Shown: positions 1-8,939 of the stretch, piece after piece | Position numbering within the stretch: the stretch's first letter is position 1 | How the letters are laid out: each line of letters starts with the position of its first letter | Assembly: GCF_016587435.1 (NCBI RefSeq) | Contig: NZ_BNJJ01000002.1 | Location: forward strand, 186,001-250,000 | Source of the DNA: Dictyobacter formicarum | GTDB taxonomy: Bacteria > Chloroflexota > Ktedonobacteria > Ktedonobacterales > Ktedonobacteraceae | DNA: 64,000 nucleotides | Reading direction: 5' to 3' | The notes under the pieces: model-generated | Seen by the model: the letters and a program-made list of their open reading frames with translations, nothing else | Told to the model about the DNA's origin: nothing | Databases searched by the model: none | Made by a program: the position numbers and the translations under genes

Positions 1-2
1 AA

Positions 3-1016
3 GAAGCCCACCGTGTGAGGAAACAGGGGCAGAAGCTCTCCTCAATTGATCCTCAAGACCCCGATTACCGGCGATTACGGTATTGTAGGTACGCGGATGA
101 TTTTCTCTTAGGATTCGTAGGGACGAAAGGAGAGGCAGAAGAGATCAAACAGCGATTGAGCGTCTTTTTGGAAGAAGAACTCAAGCTTGAACTCTCAGAA
201 GCTAAAACGCTCATCAGCCATGCAAGGACGGAAACAGCACGGTTTCTCAACTACGAAATCCATACCCTTCAAGAGGATACCTACCGAGATCGACGAGATC
301 GAAGAACGCTGAATGGAGGTATTGGATTACGAGTCCCTGAAGAGGTCATCAAGGCCAAATGTCAACGCTACCGATCCCACAATCAGAAAGTCCTCCACCG
401 CACGGAACTCATCAATGACAGCGACTTTAGCATCATTGCCCTGTATCAGGCAGAACACCGTGGACTGGTCGAGTACTACCGATTAGCGTACAATCTCCAT
501 CGTTTTACGACGCTGGAAGGAGTCATGGAGAAGTCGCTGACGAAAACCCTGGCAACAAAGCACAAGGTGTCAGTGCCAAAAGTCTACCGAAAATATCAGG
601 CGACGGTCCGTGTGGAAAAGAAATCCTTTAAGGTCCTTCAAATCACAATTGAACGAGAGGACAAGAAACCACTAATCGCACAATGGGGTGGAATTTCGCT
701 TCACTGGGATATCAAGGCACCGCTCACAGACCATCAGATGTTCCTGGGTCCAGGCCGATCAGAGTTAGAAAAACGGCTCCTTGCCGACACCTGCGAGTAC
801 TGTGGAACCACAGGAGACGTAGAGCGAATCGAGGTGCATCATATTCGAGCGCTCAAAGACCTGGCGACCTATGACGGACGAGAAAAACCGGCATGGGTCA
901 AAATCATGGCGGCACGAAAACGCAAAACGCTGGTGCTGTGCGCAACCTGCCACCAGGATGTAACCTATGGAAGACAGATGAGACGAAAGCCTATGTCAAA
1001 TTCGCGTAAAAGATGA
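3..1016 (+). CDS. ltrA: Group II intron reverse transcriptase/maturase, 5'-truncated by window edge
   Basis: This is the C-terminal ~338 residues of a group II intron-encoded protein. The frame is open to the window edge, so the real start lies upstream. The RT catalytic motif YADD is near the beginning of the visible part. It is followed by the thumb and maturase (X) region. The C-terminus carries an HNH endonuclease with a zinc-binding pattern: CEYC, then VHHIRAL, then LCATCH. Such proteins splice the intron RNA and copy it into a new DNA target. Intron RNA domains V and VI follow directly after the stop, as expected for an ORF in domain IV. The family call is firm; activity cannot be judged without the 5' part. 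Confidence 0.93.
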   Translation, partial: EAHRVRKQGQKLSSIDPQDPDYRRLRYCRYADDFLLGFVGTKGEAEEIKQRLSVFLEEELKLELSEAKTLISHARTETARFLNYEIHTLQEDTYRDRRDRRTLNGGIGLRVPEEVIKAKCQRYRSHNQKVLHRTELINDSDFSIIALYQAEHRGLVEYYRLAYNLHRFTTLEGVMEKSLTKTLATKHKVSVPKVYRKYQATVRVEKKSFKVLQITIEREDKKPLIAQWGGISLHWDIKAPLTDHQMFLGPGRSELEKRLLADTCEYCGTTGDVERIEVHHIRALKDLATYDGREKPAWVKIMAARKRKTLVLCATCHQDVTYGRQMRRKPMSNSRKR

Positions 1017-1024
1017 CGCTGGAA

Positions 1025-1102
1025 AGCCCGGTGCCGAGAAATTGGCACGCCGGGTTTGGGGGAAGGAGGTCGAAAAAGGGTCACTTCGTTGTGATACCTC
1101 GT
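1025..1102 (+). ncRNA. Group II intron domains V and VI
   Basis: Positions 1025-1057 fold as a domain V hairpin. It begins with the catalytic AGC triad, has arms AGCCCGGTGCC and GGCACGCCGGGTTT, and has a short GAGA-type loop. Positions 1064-1100 form a second stem (GGAGGT against ACCTC, with an inner GTCAC/GTGAT stem), matching a domain VI with an unpaired A on the 3' side. The exact 3' splice site is not resolvable by eye and is placed at about 1102-1116. Confidence 0.8.
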
Positions 1103-1103
1103 C

Positions 1104-2069
1104 GGCTTCCCATCCCACAAAAATCTGGGTGATGCTGTCCAGGGCCTGCTCACCCGTCATCTGCTTGCTTTTCGCCGAAAGCCTGCCGCTAAAGCTTCAC
1201 AAGAAGGGAGCCAAAAGCAGAAAGCTGGGCCTCCCATCAAACAGCCTCTCAAGGTCACCCCTGAACTCGCAGCTATTCGAGGGGTGAGAGAAGAGGAACG
1301 GTTGGCTCGCTATGAACAGGTCATCACGCTGCGAGAGCAAGGATGGTCTCATCAAGCCATAGCAGATCGTCTTGGCATGGGCTCCAGCACCGTTCAGAGT
1401 TGGTTGGCGGCAGGACACTTTCCCAAACGCACATCCCGTCAACAGTCGAGCAAACTTGATCGTTTTCTTCCTTCTATCCAGCAAAGAAGGGCTCAAGGAT
1501 GGTACAATATGGTCCAGCTTCATCAAGAACTTCGGGAAAGAGGGTATCAGGGGTCATATGAGGCGATGAGGCATATGCTTTTGCGTGTGTTCCCACAAGA
1601 ACAGAAATGGCAACGTATTCCCTCCAGGAAAGATGAGCAGCCTCATTTGGCTCTCTCCCCACGAGAGGCCATGTGGCTTTTTCTTCGTCGGCCTGAGAAG
1701 CTGACAGCAAAAGAGCAACACGCTCTTGAACAACGGTGTCAGATCCATGAAGAAGTCGCTCTGGCCTACCAACTCGTCCAGCAATGTGCCGAGATGCTGC
1801 GTACCCGCAAAGGAGGCCAGCTCGATGCCTGGCTCGATGCGGTTCTCTCGACACCTCTGTCAGATCTTCATACGTTTGCCAGAGGCATCAGATCCGACAT
1901 CGAGGCGGTTGAGGCAGGCTTGATCCTGCCCTGGAGCAACGGGATGGTTGAGGGTCAGGTGAATCGGCTCAAGCTGATCAAACGACAAATGTATGGAAGA
2001 GCAAATTTTGATTTGCTCCGTCTGCGGGTTTTTCATCGCGATGTGTCTTCCCACACAAAGTGCGCATGA
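1104..2069 (+). pseudogene. ISL3-family transposase, 3' exon interrupted by the group II intron
   Basis: A frame open from just after intron domain VI to 2069 encodes the C-terminal part of an ISL3-type DDE transposase. It begins near residues HKNLGDAVQGLLTRH, which resemble the 'RFHLxKNLxEAL' region of the family. A helix-turn-helix insert follows (HQAIADRLGMGSSTVQSW). The conserved C-terminal block contains SNGMVEGQVNRLKLIKRQMYGRA with the catalytic Glu. The intron therefore sits inside the transposase gene; splicing would be needed to make a full enzyme. The 5' exon is outside the window. The family call rests on the C-terminal motif. Confidence 0.75.
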
Positions 2070-2110
2070 ACCGCAAAGCTGTGGGATTTACAAAAGCGAG
2101 GAAGGCACAC

Positions 2111-3754
2111 ATGAATACTGGCAGCATTGATATCTTGATTCGCGGGGCACGAATTGTTGATGGCACGGGAAACCCATGGTTCTACGGGGATGTAGCAATC
2201 GCCGGGGAGCGCATCTGCGAGATCGCGCCTCCCGGCCATATTTCGTCCGCGAAGGCTCGCGAGGTCGTCAACGCGGAGGGGTTGGTCGTCTGCCCTGGCT
2301 TTATCGACATTCTCAGCCACTCGCATGTGCCATTGCTGCACGATCCACGCGACCTCTCCAAGATCACCCAGGGAGTGACGGCAGAGGTAATGGGCGAAGG
2401 CTGGTCGCCTGCCCCCGTGGGAGGCCAAATTATGGATAGCTTCGCCGACCTCTCGCCTAAGGAGCGCGAGCTGGTGCGTGACTGGATCGAACCAGCGAAG
2501 GGCTGGACACGCTTTCGCCACGGGCTTGAGGCCATGGTCGAGCGCGGTGTCTCCCCCAACGTGGGCTCATTTCTGGGTGGTGGCACGCTGCGCGAGTATG
2601 CCATGGGTTTGCGCATGGGTGATCCCACGCATGACGAGCTTGAGCTTATGCGCCGCGTCATGGCCGAGGCCATGGAGGATGGGGCCTTCGGCGTCTCCTA
2701 CGCACTGATCTATCCCCCCGATACGTACACCTCTACTGAGGAGCTAATCGAGATCGCAAAAGTCGCCGGGCGCTATGGCGGTATCTATATCACGCACCTG
2801 CGCTCAGAGGGCGAGCAACTGCTAGAGGCTATCGAGGAGGCCATCAGCATCGGACGCGAGGCACATGTGCCCGTCGAGATCTATCACCTCAAGGCCAGTG
2901 GCAGTCACTACTGGCAGAAGATGCAACTCGCCATTGAGCGCATTCAGCGCGCACGCGACACGGGCGTCGATGTGGCCGCGGATATGTATCCCTATGCCGG
3001 CTCGGGAACAGGTCTGAGCTCCGTTCTTCCTCCCTGGCTGGCAGAAGGCGGCATGCTGTACCAGCGGCTCAGCGATCCCACCATACGCGAAAAGGTGCGC
3101 GCCGAGGTGCTTGACCCCTCGGGCGAGTGGGAGGCCATGGCACATGGCATCGGTCCCGAGGGCGTGATGCCCATCGGCTTCGAGCGACCCGAGAACCAGC
3201 AATATGTGGGGAAGCGCCTCTCGGAGATCGCGGAGATGCGCGGCCAGTGTTGGATTGATGCAGTGTTCGATCTGCTGATCTCAGAGCAGCAACGCATCTT
3301 CACCATCTACTTTAGTATGGATGAGGCCAATGTGGCGCTTGGCCTGCGCCAGCCCTGGGTGAAGATCTCCACCGACGCGGGCGGCGTCGATCCCGCCTGG
3401 GCGAAGCCGCATGGTTCCACGCACCCACGCGCCTACGGCACCTACCCCCGTGTCCTGGCAAAGTACGTGCGTGAGGAGCAGCAGTTGACCCTGGAAGAGG
3501 CCATTCGCAAGATGAGCGGGGCCGTCGCCGCGCGGCTGGGCCTACGCGAGCGCGGCCTGCTCCTCCCCGGCTACTACGCCGATGTGGTCCTCTTCGATCC
3601 CCAGACCATCGCCGACCGCGCCACCTTCGAGGACGCGCACCAGCTCTCCATTGGCGTACGCGACGTCTGGGTTAACGGCACACGCGTCATCCGCGAAAGC
3701 CAGCACACCGGCGCGACCCCCGGCCACTTCGTCCGCGGCAGCGGCGCCAGGTAA
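2111..3754 (+). CDS. N-acyl-D-amino-acid deacylase (amidohydrolase superfamily)
   Basis: This 547-residue protein has the urease-like amidohydrolase layout. An N-terminal composite beta domain (residues 1-60) is followed by the metal site segment FIDILSHSH at about 69-76. A TIM-barrel follows with the D-aminoacylase signatures YITHLRSEG and EIYHLKASG, then STDAGG and PHGSTHPRAYG towards the C-terminus. The last ~60 residues rebuild the small beta domain (GYYADVVLFDP). Such enzymes hydrolyse N-acyl-D-amino acids or related cyclic amides in the cytoplasm. I chose the ATG at 2111 because AGGAAGG lies about seven bases upstream. A longer in-frame start at 2060 lies in the transposase 3' end. The exact substrate is not inferable. 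Confidence 0.9.
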   Translation: MNTGSIDILIRGARIVDGTGNPWFYGDVAIAGERICEIAPPGHISSAKAREVVNAEGLVVCPGFIDILSHSHVPLLHDPRDLSKITQGVTAEVMGEGWSPAPVGGQIMDSFADLSPKERELVRDWIEPAKGWTRFRHGLEAMVERGVSPNVGSFLGGGTLREYAMGLRMGDPTHDELELMRRVMAEAMEDGAFGVSYALIYPPDTYTSTEELIEIAKVAGRYGGIYITHLRSEGEQLLEAIEEAISIGREAHVPVEIYHLKASGSHYWQKMQLAIERIQRARDTGVDVAADMYPYAGSGTGLSSVLPPWLAEGGMLYQRLSDPTIREKVRAEVLDPSGEWEAMAHGIGPEGVMPIGFERPENQQYVGKRLSEIAEMRGQCWIDAVFDLLISEQQRIFTIYFSMDEANVALGLRQPWVKISTDAGGVDPAWAKPHGSTHPRAYGTYPRVLAKYVREEQQLTLEEAIRKMSGAVAARLGLRERGLLLPGYYADVVLFDPQTIADRATFEDAHQLSIGVRDVWVNGTRVIRESQHTGATPGHFVRGSGAR

Positions 3755-3786
3755 GCAGGGGGAAGCAATCACAGAGGTGCCACGCC

Positions 3787-3814
3787 GCGCCCCCTTTGGG
3801 GGTGTATGGCGCGC
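3787..3814 (+). terminator. Possible terminator hairpin after the D-aminoacylase gene
   Basis: A C5-TTT-G5 hairpin sits at 3790-3802, within a GCGC-rich context about 35 bases after the stop codon. There is no clear T-run, so termination is only suggested. Confidence 0.35.
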
Positions 3815-3864
3815 CGATTTATCGTCTAGTGAGCACAGGTAATGTTGCTTGCCACGAATCGTGA

Positions 3865-4041
3865 GGAAGACCTCATCCATGTACCAATTGTCACCGCAGC
3901 TCTCATTTCAGTACGGCGGATGAGCCTCTAGCTGGAATACTTTTAAAGGGGCGTTACCACATTCGCCAGGCCATTGGACAGGGAGGTATGGGATCAGTCT
4001 ACCGTGCAGATACGCACAAAGCAAGGGTTATTGCAGAATAA
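3865..4041 (+). pseudogene. N-terminal remnant of a Ser/Thr protein kinase
   Basis: A 58-codon open stretch encodes a CxNC zinc-like start followed by LLKGRYHIRQAIGQGGMGSV and YRADT. This is the glycine-rich ATP loop (GxGxxG) that opens bacterial Hanks-type kinases. It stops at 4039-4041, just before the lysine-bearing strand should follow. There is no start codon with a good ribosome site; an in-frame TGA lies just upstream. The rest of the kinase (catalytic loop, DFG) is absent from the next 300 bases, so this is a deletion remnant. Confidence 0.75.
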
Positions 4042-4279
4042 CCAGCCCTAAAGTTTTATTATCACAGTCACTCGATCTGATGCATAAAGTCCTAATCAGG
4101 GAACTGTGATAGATAACTCTAGGCTTGCACTCATCTTTCTTCGATGGTGTCCGCTGCGTTGTCATAGTTCTTGCCTTTCAGGTGGATTGCTCAGGCCAGA
4201 GCAAGTCGCCCACTGTTTTCCGTTTTTACAACTAGCTTTCCGCAACAAACAGCAAGCCTGATGGAACCGTCCTCGTGCT

Positions 4280-4324
4280 CATAACGGTAGCGTTTACGTT
4301 TTCATAACGCTCCTTGGGTATACT
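4280..4324 (+). promoter_or_regulatory. CATAACG-type promoter motif, copy A
   Basis: CATAACG at 4280-4286 and again at 4303-4309 (23 bp apart) is followed by GTATACT at 4318-4324, with TTTACGTTTT between the two boxes. The same geometry recurs at 9781, 14485, 18643 and 20805. It points towards the DsbA-like pseudogene at 4366. Confidence 0.65.
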
Positions 4325-4365
4325 ACTCGCATACATAAGGATCATTGATGCGTCTGAAGAAGATA

Positions 4366-4691
4366 AACTGCACGCGGCTCTAGCGGCCGAGGCCGCCACT
4401 GCACAGGGCAAATTTGGGAGATGCACGATTACATCTTCCACCACCAGCATACCCTTACGGATGCCGATGTGGCCCGGTTTGCCGAAGCGGTTGATCTGGA
4501 GAGGCTGCCGTATGCACGGGACATGAGCAGACAACGTGGGTTCGACCGCATTGAGGAGGATGTGTAAGGGGGCGAACGCAGTGGCGTGCAAGGCACCCCC
4601 CACCTTCTTCATCAATGGCATCTTGTATCGCGGTTCCTGGGAACACAATGCCTTGCTGGCTGCACTTCAAGCAGCTAGCCGAATAGCATGA
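4366..4691 (+). pseudogene. DsbA-like thioredoxin-fold protein, C-terminal fragment with frameshifts
   Basis: Reading across frames gives LHAALAAEAATAQGKF, then MHDYIFHHQHTLTDADVARF, then GVQGTPTFFINGILYRGSW and LLAALQAAS before a TGA at 4689-4691. These are the helical insert and the cis-Pro (GTPTFFING) region of the DsbA-like thioredoxin_4 family. The frame changes at least twice: near 4405 and in a C-run at about 4600. A TAA also falls in the middle. The N-terminal CxxC half is missing. It closely resembles the damaged gene at 27945-28480, so the two are decayed paralogues. Copy A of the CATAACG motif lies directly upstream. Confidence 0.7.
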
Positions 4692-4711
4692 CGCTCGCGA
4701 GATGCTCCGCA

Positions 4712-4858
4712 ATGGAGCAGAGAGACAAGCAGGTGGAGCAACACTTGGAGAACACATGCAACACCCAATACGTCTTTAATGGGCCTAGAGTTGAAGAGGA
4801 TGAATTGAATGACCTCGTCCGCAAGCAGATGGAACGACTCGGGATGATTAGTCCTTGA
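4712..4858 (+). CDS. Small unrecognised ORF (48 aa)
   Basis: ATG at 4712 opens a 48-codon frame rich in charged residues. The C-terminal part (VEEDELNDLVRKQMERLGMI) reads like an amphipathic helix. I recognise no family, and no strong ribosome site is evident. It could be the tail of another decayed gene. Confidence 0.25.
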   Translation: MEQRDKQVEQHLENTCNTQYVFNGPRVEEDELNDLVRKQMERLGMISP

Positions 4859-4920
4859 GGTCCATACCTCCTCTAATTTGTCTGGGTGGGTGAGGCATTT
4901 TACAGTCAAGATCTGGGAGC

Positions 4921-5561
4921 ATGAGAATGGAGACTGAGAGATCAAATACAACTGGAGGATCGTCTTCTCCTTTGACACGGGCGGATATCGATCGACTCCT
5001 AGCCAGAGAAGGAAGACTTGAAAAGCTGGATGGTGGACATAACCTCAATCTAAAAGGCATCGATCTAGCCTATCTCGACTTGGAAGGGGCCCTCCTCGGC
5101 AGAGCTGATCTGAGGGGGCTGATTTGAGCGAAACGGACTTCACTGGAGCGGACCTGGCCGGGGCGAATCTGAGCGGGGCGACCCTGGCTGGGACCATCTT
5201 CAGTCAAGCGAATCTGCATCAGGCCATTCTGAGCGGAGCGAACCTGAGTGCGGCCGACTTGAACGAGGCCAATTTGAGTGAGGCCAATCTCTGTGGAGCC
5301 AATCTCCGGGGGGCAACCCTCAACGGGGCTGATTTGAACCATGCTGATTTGAGGGGGGCTGATCTGAGTGGAGCTGATTTGGGGCTCGTTCGTCTCTTCG
5401 GTGCAACGCTGAGAGGAGTCCATCTGAACGAGGCCAATCTCAGTCGGGCTAAGCTGAGCCGTGCCAATTTCTTTGGAGCCAATCTCAACAAGGTCAATCT
5501 GACAGATGCTGATCTAAGTGAGGTCGATCTCAGCGGGGCTCTCTTCGGTGAGAAGAGCTGA
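4921..5561 (+). pseudogene. Pentapeptide-repeat protein with one frameshift
   Basis: The N-terminal ~40 residues carry SPLTRADIDRLLAREGR, a capping helix often seen before pentapeptide repeats. From about residue 45 the sequence becomes A(D/N)LxG-type repeats and continues to 5561, roughly 28 in all. The frame changes at about 5113-5120 in a G-run: adding one G restores ..GADLRGADLSETDF.. without a gap. The repeats should form a right-handed beta-helix. The biological role cannot be predicted from sequence. If the indel is an assembly error, this is an intact ~213-residue gene; otherwise it is a fresh pseudogene. The open frame on the opposite strand across this region is a low-complexity shadow. 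Confidence 0.8.
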
Positions 5562-5801
5562 CTTTTTATTGTGCTTTCACCTGTCTGCATCCAAGGCGGA
5601 TGAGGATCTGGCCCAATCTTGGTGAAGGATGAGCTTATCTTTCCGGCTTCTCCCGTTTTTCAAGCTCAGATTCAGCGTGTCTGCCACACTATTGAAGAGT
5701 CTATCACCAGATTGAGCCAGAACCACTCGTTACCTTAAACCCTGCTCACTTGTCAGCTTACTTACCAATTTCATCGGATGCAAACGGACGAAGGAAATAC
5801 A

Positions 5802-6116
5802 CTATTTTAGGTGGTACTCATGGTGGAATAGTGGTTTGTATGTCTCAACGGTCAGGCTGCTAGTCTCTAGCATCCCGTACAAACTCGTCAGTACATATTC
5901 TCCATAATATGCACTGCCTCTATGGGAATCAAGTGCCGCTTGATCGGTAAACTGGAGATAGGCGAAGAATTTGCGTGACTCGTTTTGTGAGCGATAGACA
6001 TCGGCAAGCAAGATGTTTGGATCAGTTCGTGTATGGCGAACGAGCTGGTCCATCAATTTCATGGCTTCGTCCTCATTGCCTGGAATGATTCTAAAGATCA
6101 TGGTCATACAAATCAT
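5802..6116 (-). CDS. Antibiotic biosynthesis monooxygenase (ABM) domain protein
   Basis: This 104-residue protein is a single ABM / dimeric alpha-beta barrel domain. It begins MICMTMIFRIIPGNEDEAMK, has a central FFAYLQFTDQAALDSHR helix with the usual His, and ends with a LTVETYKPL strand. The family includes small cofactor-free monooxygenases and heme-degrading enzymes; this member's substrate is unknown. The start at 6116 is chosen because AGAGGAAAAAG lies just upstream. The longer open frame reaching 6371 runs through a decayed PAS-domain fragment and is not likely to be translated. Confidence 0.8.
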   Translation of the reverse strand: MICMTMIFRIIPGNEDEAMKLMDQLVRHTRTDPNILLADVYRSQNESRKFFAYLQFTDQAALDSHRGSAYYGEYVLTSLYGMLETSSLTVETYKPLFHHEYHLK

Positions 6117-6153
6117 CTTTTTCCTCTTTTCTGCTGGATTGTTTACGTGTTTC

Positions 6154-6310
6154 CTCAAGTTACGCGGCTGTTCTTGACTGGCAGGAGAACAGGACCACCA
6201 GGGGCTTCGGCGAGCGGTTTGCCAATCACCTCCTCGCGTCGGACCTGCGCATCGTCTAAAGGGGCCGCATTGATGTCCAACACAATCCCCTCGGGGGTCA
6301 AAACCCGATC
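6154..6310 (-). pseudogene. PAS-domain fragment of a sensor kinase
   Basis: The minus strand reads DRVLTPEGIVLDINAAPL, then DDAQVRREEVIGKPLAEAP, and after a one-base slip WWSCSPASQEQPRNL. This is the classic start of a PAS fold as found in sensory histidine kinases. No kinase domain or start codon accompanies it. It sits directly upstream of the ABM gene and may supply part of its leader. Confidence 0.65.
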
Positions 6311-6426
6311 TTGAGTGGAGACAATGAAGGCTGATTGTCACCGTTGGGTATTCCTCATGTTCATCGAGCATTGGTTCTTCCAGCCTACCATATCCTTCTC
6401 TCTTCTGTTACTAACGCTCATGGACC

Positions 6427-7404
6427 TTACTGAGCAAATACCTTACGCAGAGTGCCATTGACCTGGGCAATAGCAGTTCGCGCAGGAGACGTCTCTGTAA
6501 TTGGATTAATCAACGCTACGTCGTGGATCGCCCCAAGGAGCCGGGTTGCTGTTACTGGTACACCTGCTGCCATCAGTTTGTGGGCATAGGCTTCTCCCTC
6601 ATCGCGCAAAACATCATTCTCGTTCGTCAGAAGCAGTGCTGGAGGGAGTCCTCCGAGTTGATCGAGTGATGCCTGCAGTGGTGAGACTGTCGGATTGTCA
6701 CGCTCTGCTGCTGGTGCGTAGCTATCCCAGAACCACCTCATCGCCTCACGAGTGAGCCAGTATCCATTCTCTCCAAATTCCCGATACGACTGATTCTCGA
6801 GGTTGGCATCCGTCACCGGATACAAGAGAATCTGGAAATCGATCTGGGGACCACCGCGTTCCTTGGCAAGTAAGGTCGTCACGGCGACCATATTCCCTCC
6901 GACACTATCGCCTGCCACTGCAAGGTGTGATGGATCAACACCCACCGAAGCTCCATGTTCAGCCACCCACTTCGTCGCAGCGTAAACCTGCTCGATGGCA
7001 ACCGGATATTTGACCTCAGGCGAGCGCGCATAGTCCACAAACACCACGGTTGCCTGTGCGCCATTGGCAATCTCACGCACGAGACGATCGTGCGTTTCTT
7101 TATCGCCCAGAATCCATCCACCACCGTGGAAGTACATAACCCCTGGAAGCAGTCCCCTGGCACTTTGTGGCCGGACAATACGCAGCGAAATCTCGCTGGT
7201 TGGGCCGCCACGAATGATACGATTCTCACTGTCGACTGGCAACGTGGTCACATCGACAGATCGCTGAATACTAAGGAGGACATTGCGCGCGTCCGCTGGC
7301 GAAAGGGTGTAGATCGGTGTCTCACCCTGAGCCTCAAGTCCCTGGAGGAAGTCCAGGATATGGGGATCAAGTTGCATGGTACGACGCTCACTGGTTGGTG
7401 TCAT
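6427..7404 (-). CDS. Alpha/beta hydrolase, HSL-type esterase/lipase
   Basis: The 325-residue protein has the hormone-sensitive-lipase family signatures. These are the oxyanion motif YFHGGGW (about residue 90), the nucleophile elbow GDSVGG (about 163), the acid in NENDVLRDEGE (about 260) and a catalytic His in GAIHDVAL (about 295). An N-terminal cap helix region precedes the core. It likely hydrolyses short-chain esters in the cytoplasm; no signal peptide is seen. A second in-frame ATG lies eight codons in. It stands alone, with ~180 bases to the next gene. Confidence 0.9.
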   Translation of the reverse strand: MTPTSERRTMQLDPHILDFLQGLEAQGETPIYTLSPADARNVLLSIQRSVDVTTLPVDSENRIIRGGPTSEISLRIVRPQSARGLLPGVMYFHGGGWILGDKETHDRLVREIANGAQATVVFVDYARSPEVKYPVAIEQVYAATKWVAEHGASVGVDPSHLAVAGDSVGGNMVAVTTLLAKERGGPQIDFQILLYPVTDANLENQSYREFGENGYWLTREAMRWFWDSYAPAAERDNPTVSPLQASLDQLGGLPPALLLTNENDVLRDEGEAYAHKLMAAGVPVTATRLLGAIHDVALINPITETSPARTAIAQVNGTLRKVFAQ

Positions 7405-7588
7405 ACTGTTTTCCTTTCATTCAGATACGAGATTCCATACCGTTCGCGCAGGGCCAACACCTGCTCGCAGATCTGGTCTACTGTGCCTATCAACGCATAC
7501 GGAGATGCCAATATCTGTGCTAGCGTTACTCCCGCTCCGAAGGCCTGAGAAGTTGCCAGGAAGTGGGCGACTTGCTCCCGATCTTCCG

Positions 7589-8704
7589 TTATATATATAC
7601 GCCTTCCCCAAGAAGCACCGGTTGTGCATCAACGCGACAGCGGAACAGACAATACGGTTTCTGACGCAAGTCTTTCCCTTCATGAAAGCGTGGACTGCGA
7701 TGGAGCTGGTTGACAGTAAAATAGAGGTAACCATCGTGAGCGAGCGAAAGTGTATCTGGCCAGAGTAGCCGGGCATCATGAACCAGTGTCTCGTAAAGAC
7801 CATCAGTACGGCGGCGCACAATTGCATTCTGCTCGTAGTTGCTCATGTATAGTCGATTTTTCGCATCAGTTTCCATTCCATCCCCAGCACCACCTTTGTC
7901 TCCCTCGTTTACGATCGTTGCTATCACATCTTCTTCGCTCCTGGCCCTCTCTACGAGCGCATCGACGCTGACACTGTAGAGCCTACGACTCATGAGTGCT
8001 GAGTAGAATAAACGGGAGCCATCCGCAGCAATCGCAATGCCATCACCCCCCGAGTGATAGGGTGTCGGTGGTCCATCAGGCGGTCGCAACATCAATGGTT
8101 GTCCCTCCACCATCGGCAGAAACCCTTCTTCAGGAAGTGTCGTGCTATGATTGTGTAAACGCCGCCAACTCTGACCTGAAGCCAGATCGACGATAATAAG
8201 CGCACTCGAGAGGGGGGATGAATCGGTAATAAAGGCCATCCCTTCAGATCCACGGCGTAAATCAAAACGGATGTCGTTGAGATAGGTGGTAGACACAGCC
8301 ACGTCAGCCAGAAACAAGATCGTTTTGATCACGCGGTTCTGCTTGAGATCGATTCCCACCAGTTTCGGTCCACCATAAGCAATGATCTTATGGTGGGGAG
8401 CCCCTGTATCAAGAATCCATAAACGATCTTTGGGATCTACAACAATGCTCTGAACCGAAATCAGCACGGTGGACAGGCTGGACTCGTCAAAATGATTCAT
8501 CTCCGCATTGGGGTAGGCAACAGGGTGTCCATCTTGAAGTTCAGCCATAGTAAATGGAAGAGGATCTTCCCAGTTGGGGAAGTTCACAAATATGCGCCCT
8601 GTATGAGAGACGCTGACCCCCGTTGGCATGGGTCCGTCAAATGTCGCCACCAGCTCAATCATTCCAACGGTTTCGTCTTGAGCCAGCATTGGTTGGTTCA
8701 CCAT
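7589..8704 (-). CDS. Major royal jelly protein / yellow-like beta-propeller protein
   Basis: The 371-residue protein matches the MRJP/yellow family of six-bladed propellers. Seen are GRIFVNFPNWEDPLPFTMAE near the start, DRLWILDTGAP in the first third, and LNDIRFDLRRG plus AFITDSS in the middle. Also seen are YHSGGDGIAIAADGSRLFYSAL and YMSNYEQNAIVRR in the C-terminal half. Bacterial members are thought to be lactonase-like or ligand-binding, related to SMP-30/gluconolactonase. No signal peptide is obvious. It follows the esterase on the same strand after ~185 bases, so co-transcription is possible but unproven. Confidence 0.85.
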   Translation of the reverse strand: MVNQPMLAQDETVGMIELVATFDGPMPTGVSVSHTGRIFVNFPNWEDPLPFTMAELQDGHPVAYPNAEMNHFDESSLSTVLISVQSIVVDPKDRLWILDTGAPHHKIIAYGGPKLVGIDLKQNRVIKTILFLADVAVSTTYLNDIRFDLRRGSEGMAFITDSSPLSSALIIVDLASGQSWRRLHNHSTTLPEEGFLPMVEGQPLMLRPPDGPPTPYHSGGDGIAIAADGSRLFYSALMSRRLYSVSVDALVERARSEEDVIATIVNEGDKGGAGDGMETDAKNRLYMSNYEQNAIVRRRTDGLYETLVHDARLLWPDTLSLAHDGYLYFTVNQLHRSPRFHEGKDLRQKPYCLFRCRVDAQPVLLGEGVYI

Positions 8705-8939
8705 AGGTCACTCCTGAGAAATGGGCAAACGACAAATTGAGCCAAATAGCGTTTACGATCGGTTCTTACACATTCTTGCACATTCTCGACAAAGCACAAT
8801 ATTGAGGAGGACATCAATGAACTGGTGCTCAATCTACTCGTGAAGAAACCAGAGAATACAACTGAAGTTCTCAGGTCGTCGACAACAAATTGACGACCTG
8901 GAAATCGTTTGTTTCTCCAGTGATATACCATAGACGACA

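Noticed and set aside
5070..5590. Two overlapping minus-strand frames opposite the pentapeptide gene.
   Set aside because: They are mirror images of the repetitive coding strand with biased composition and no start signals.
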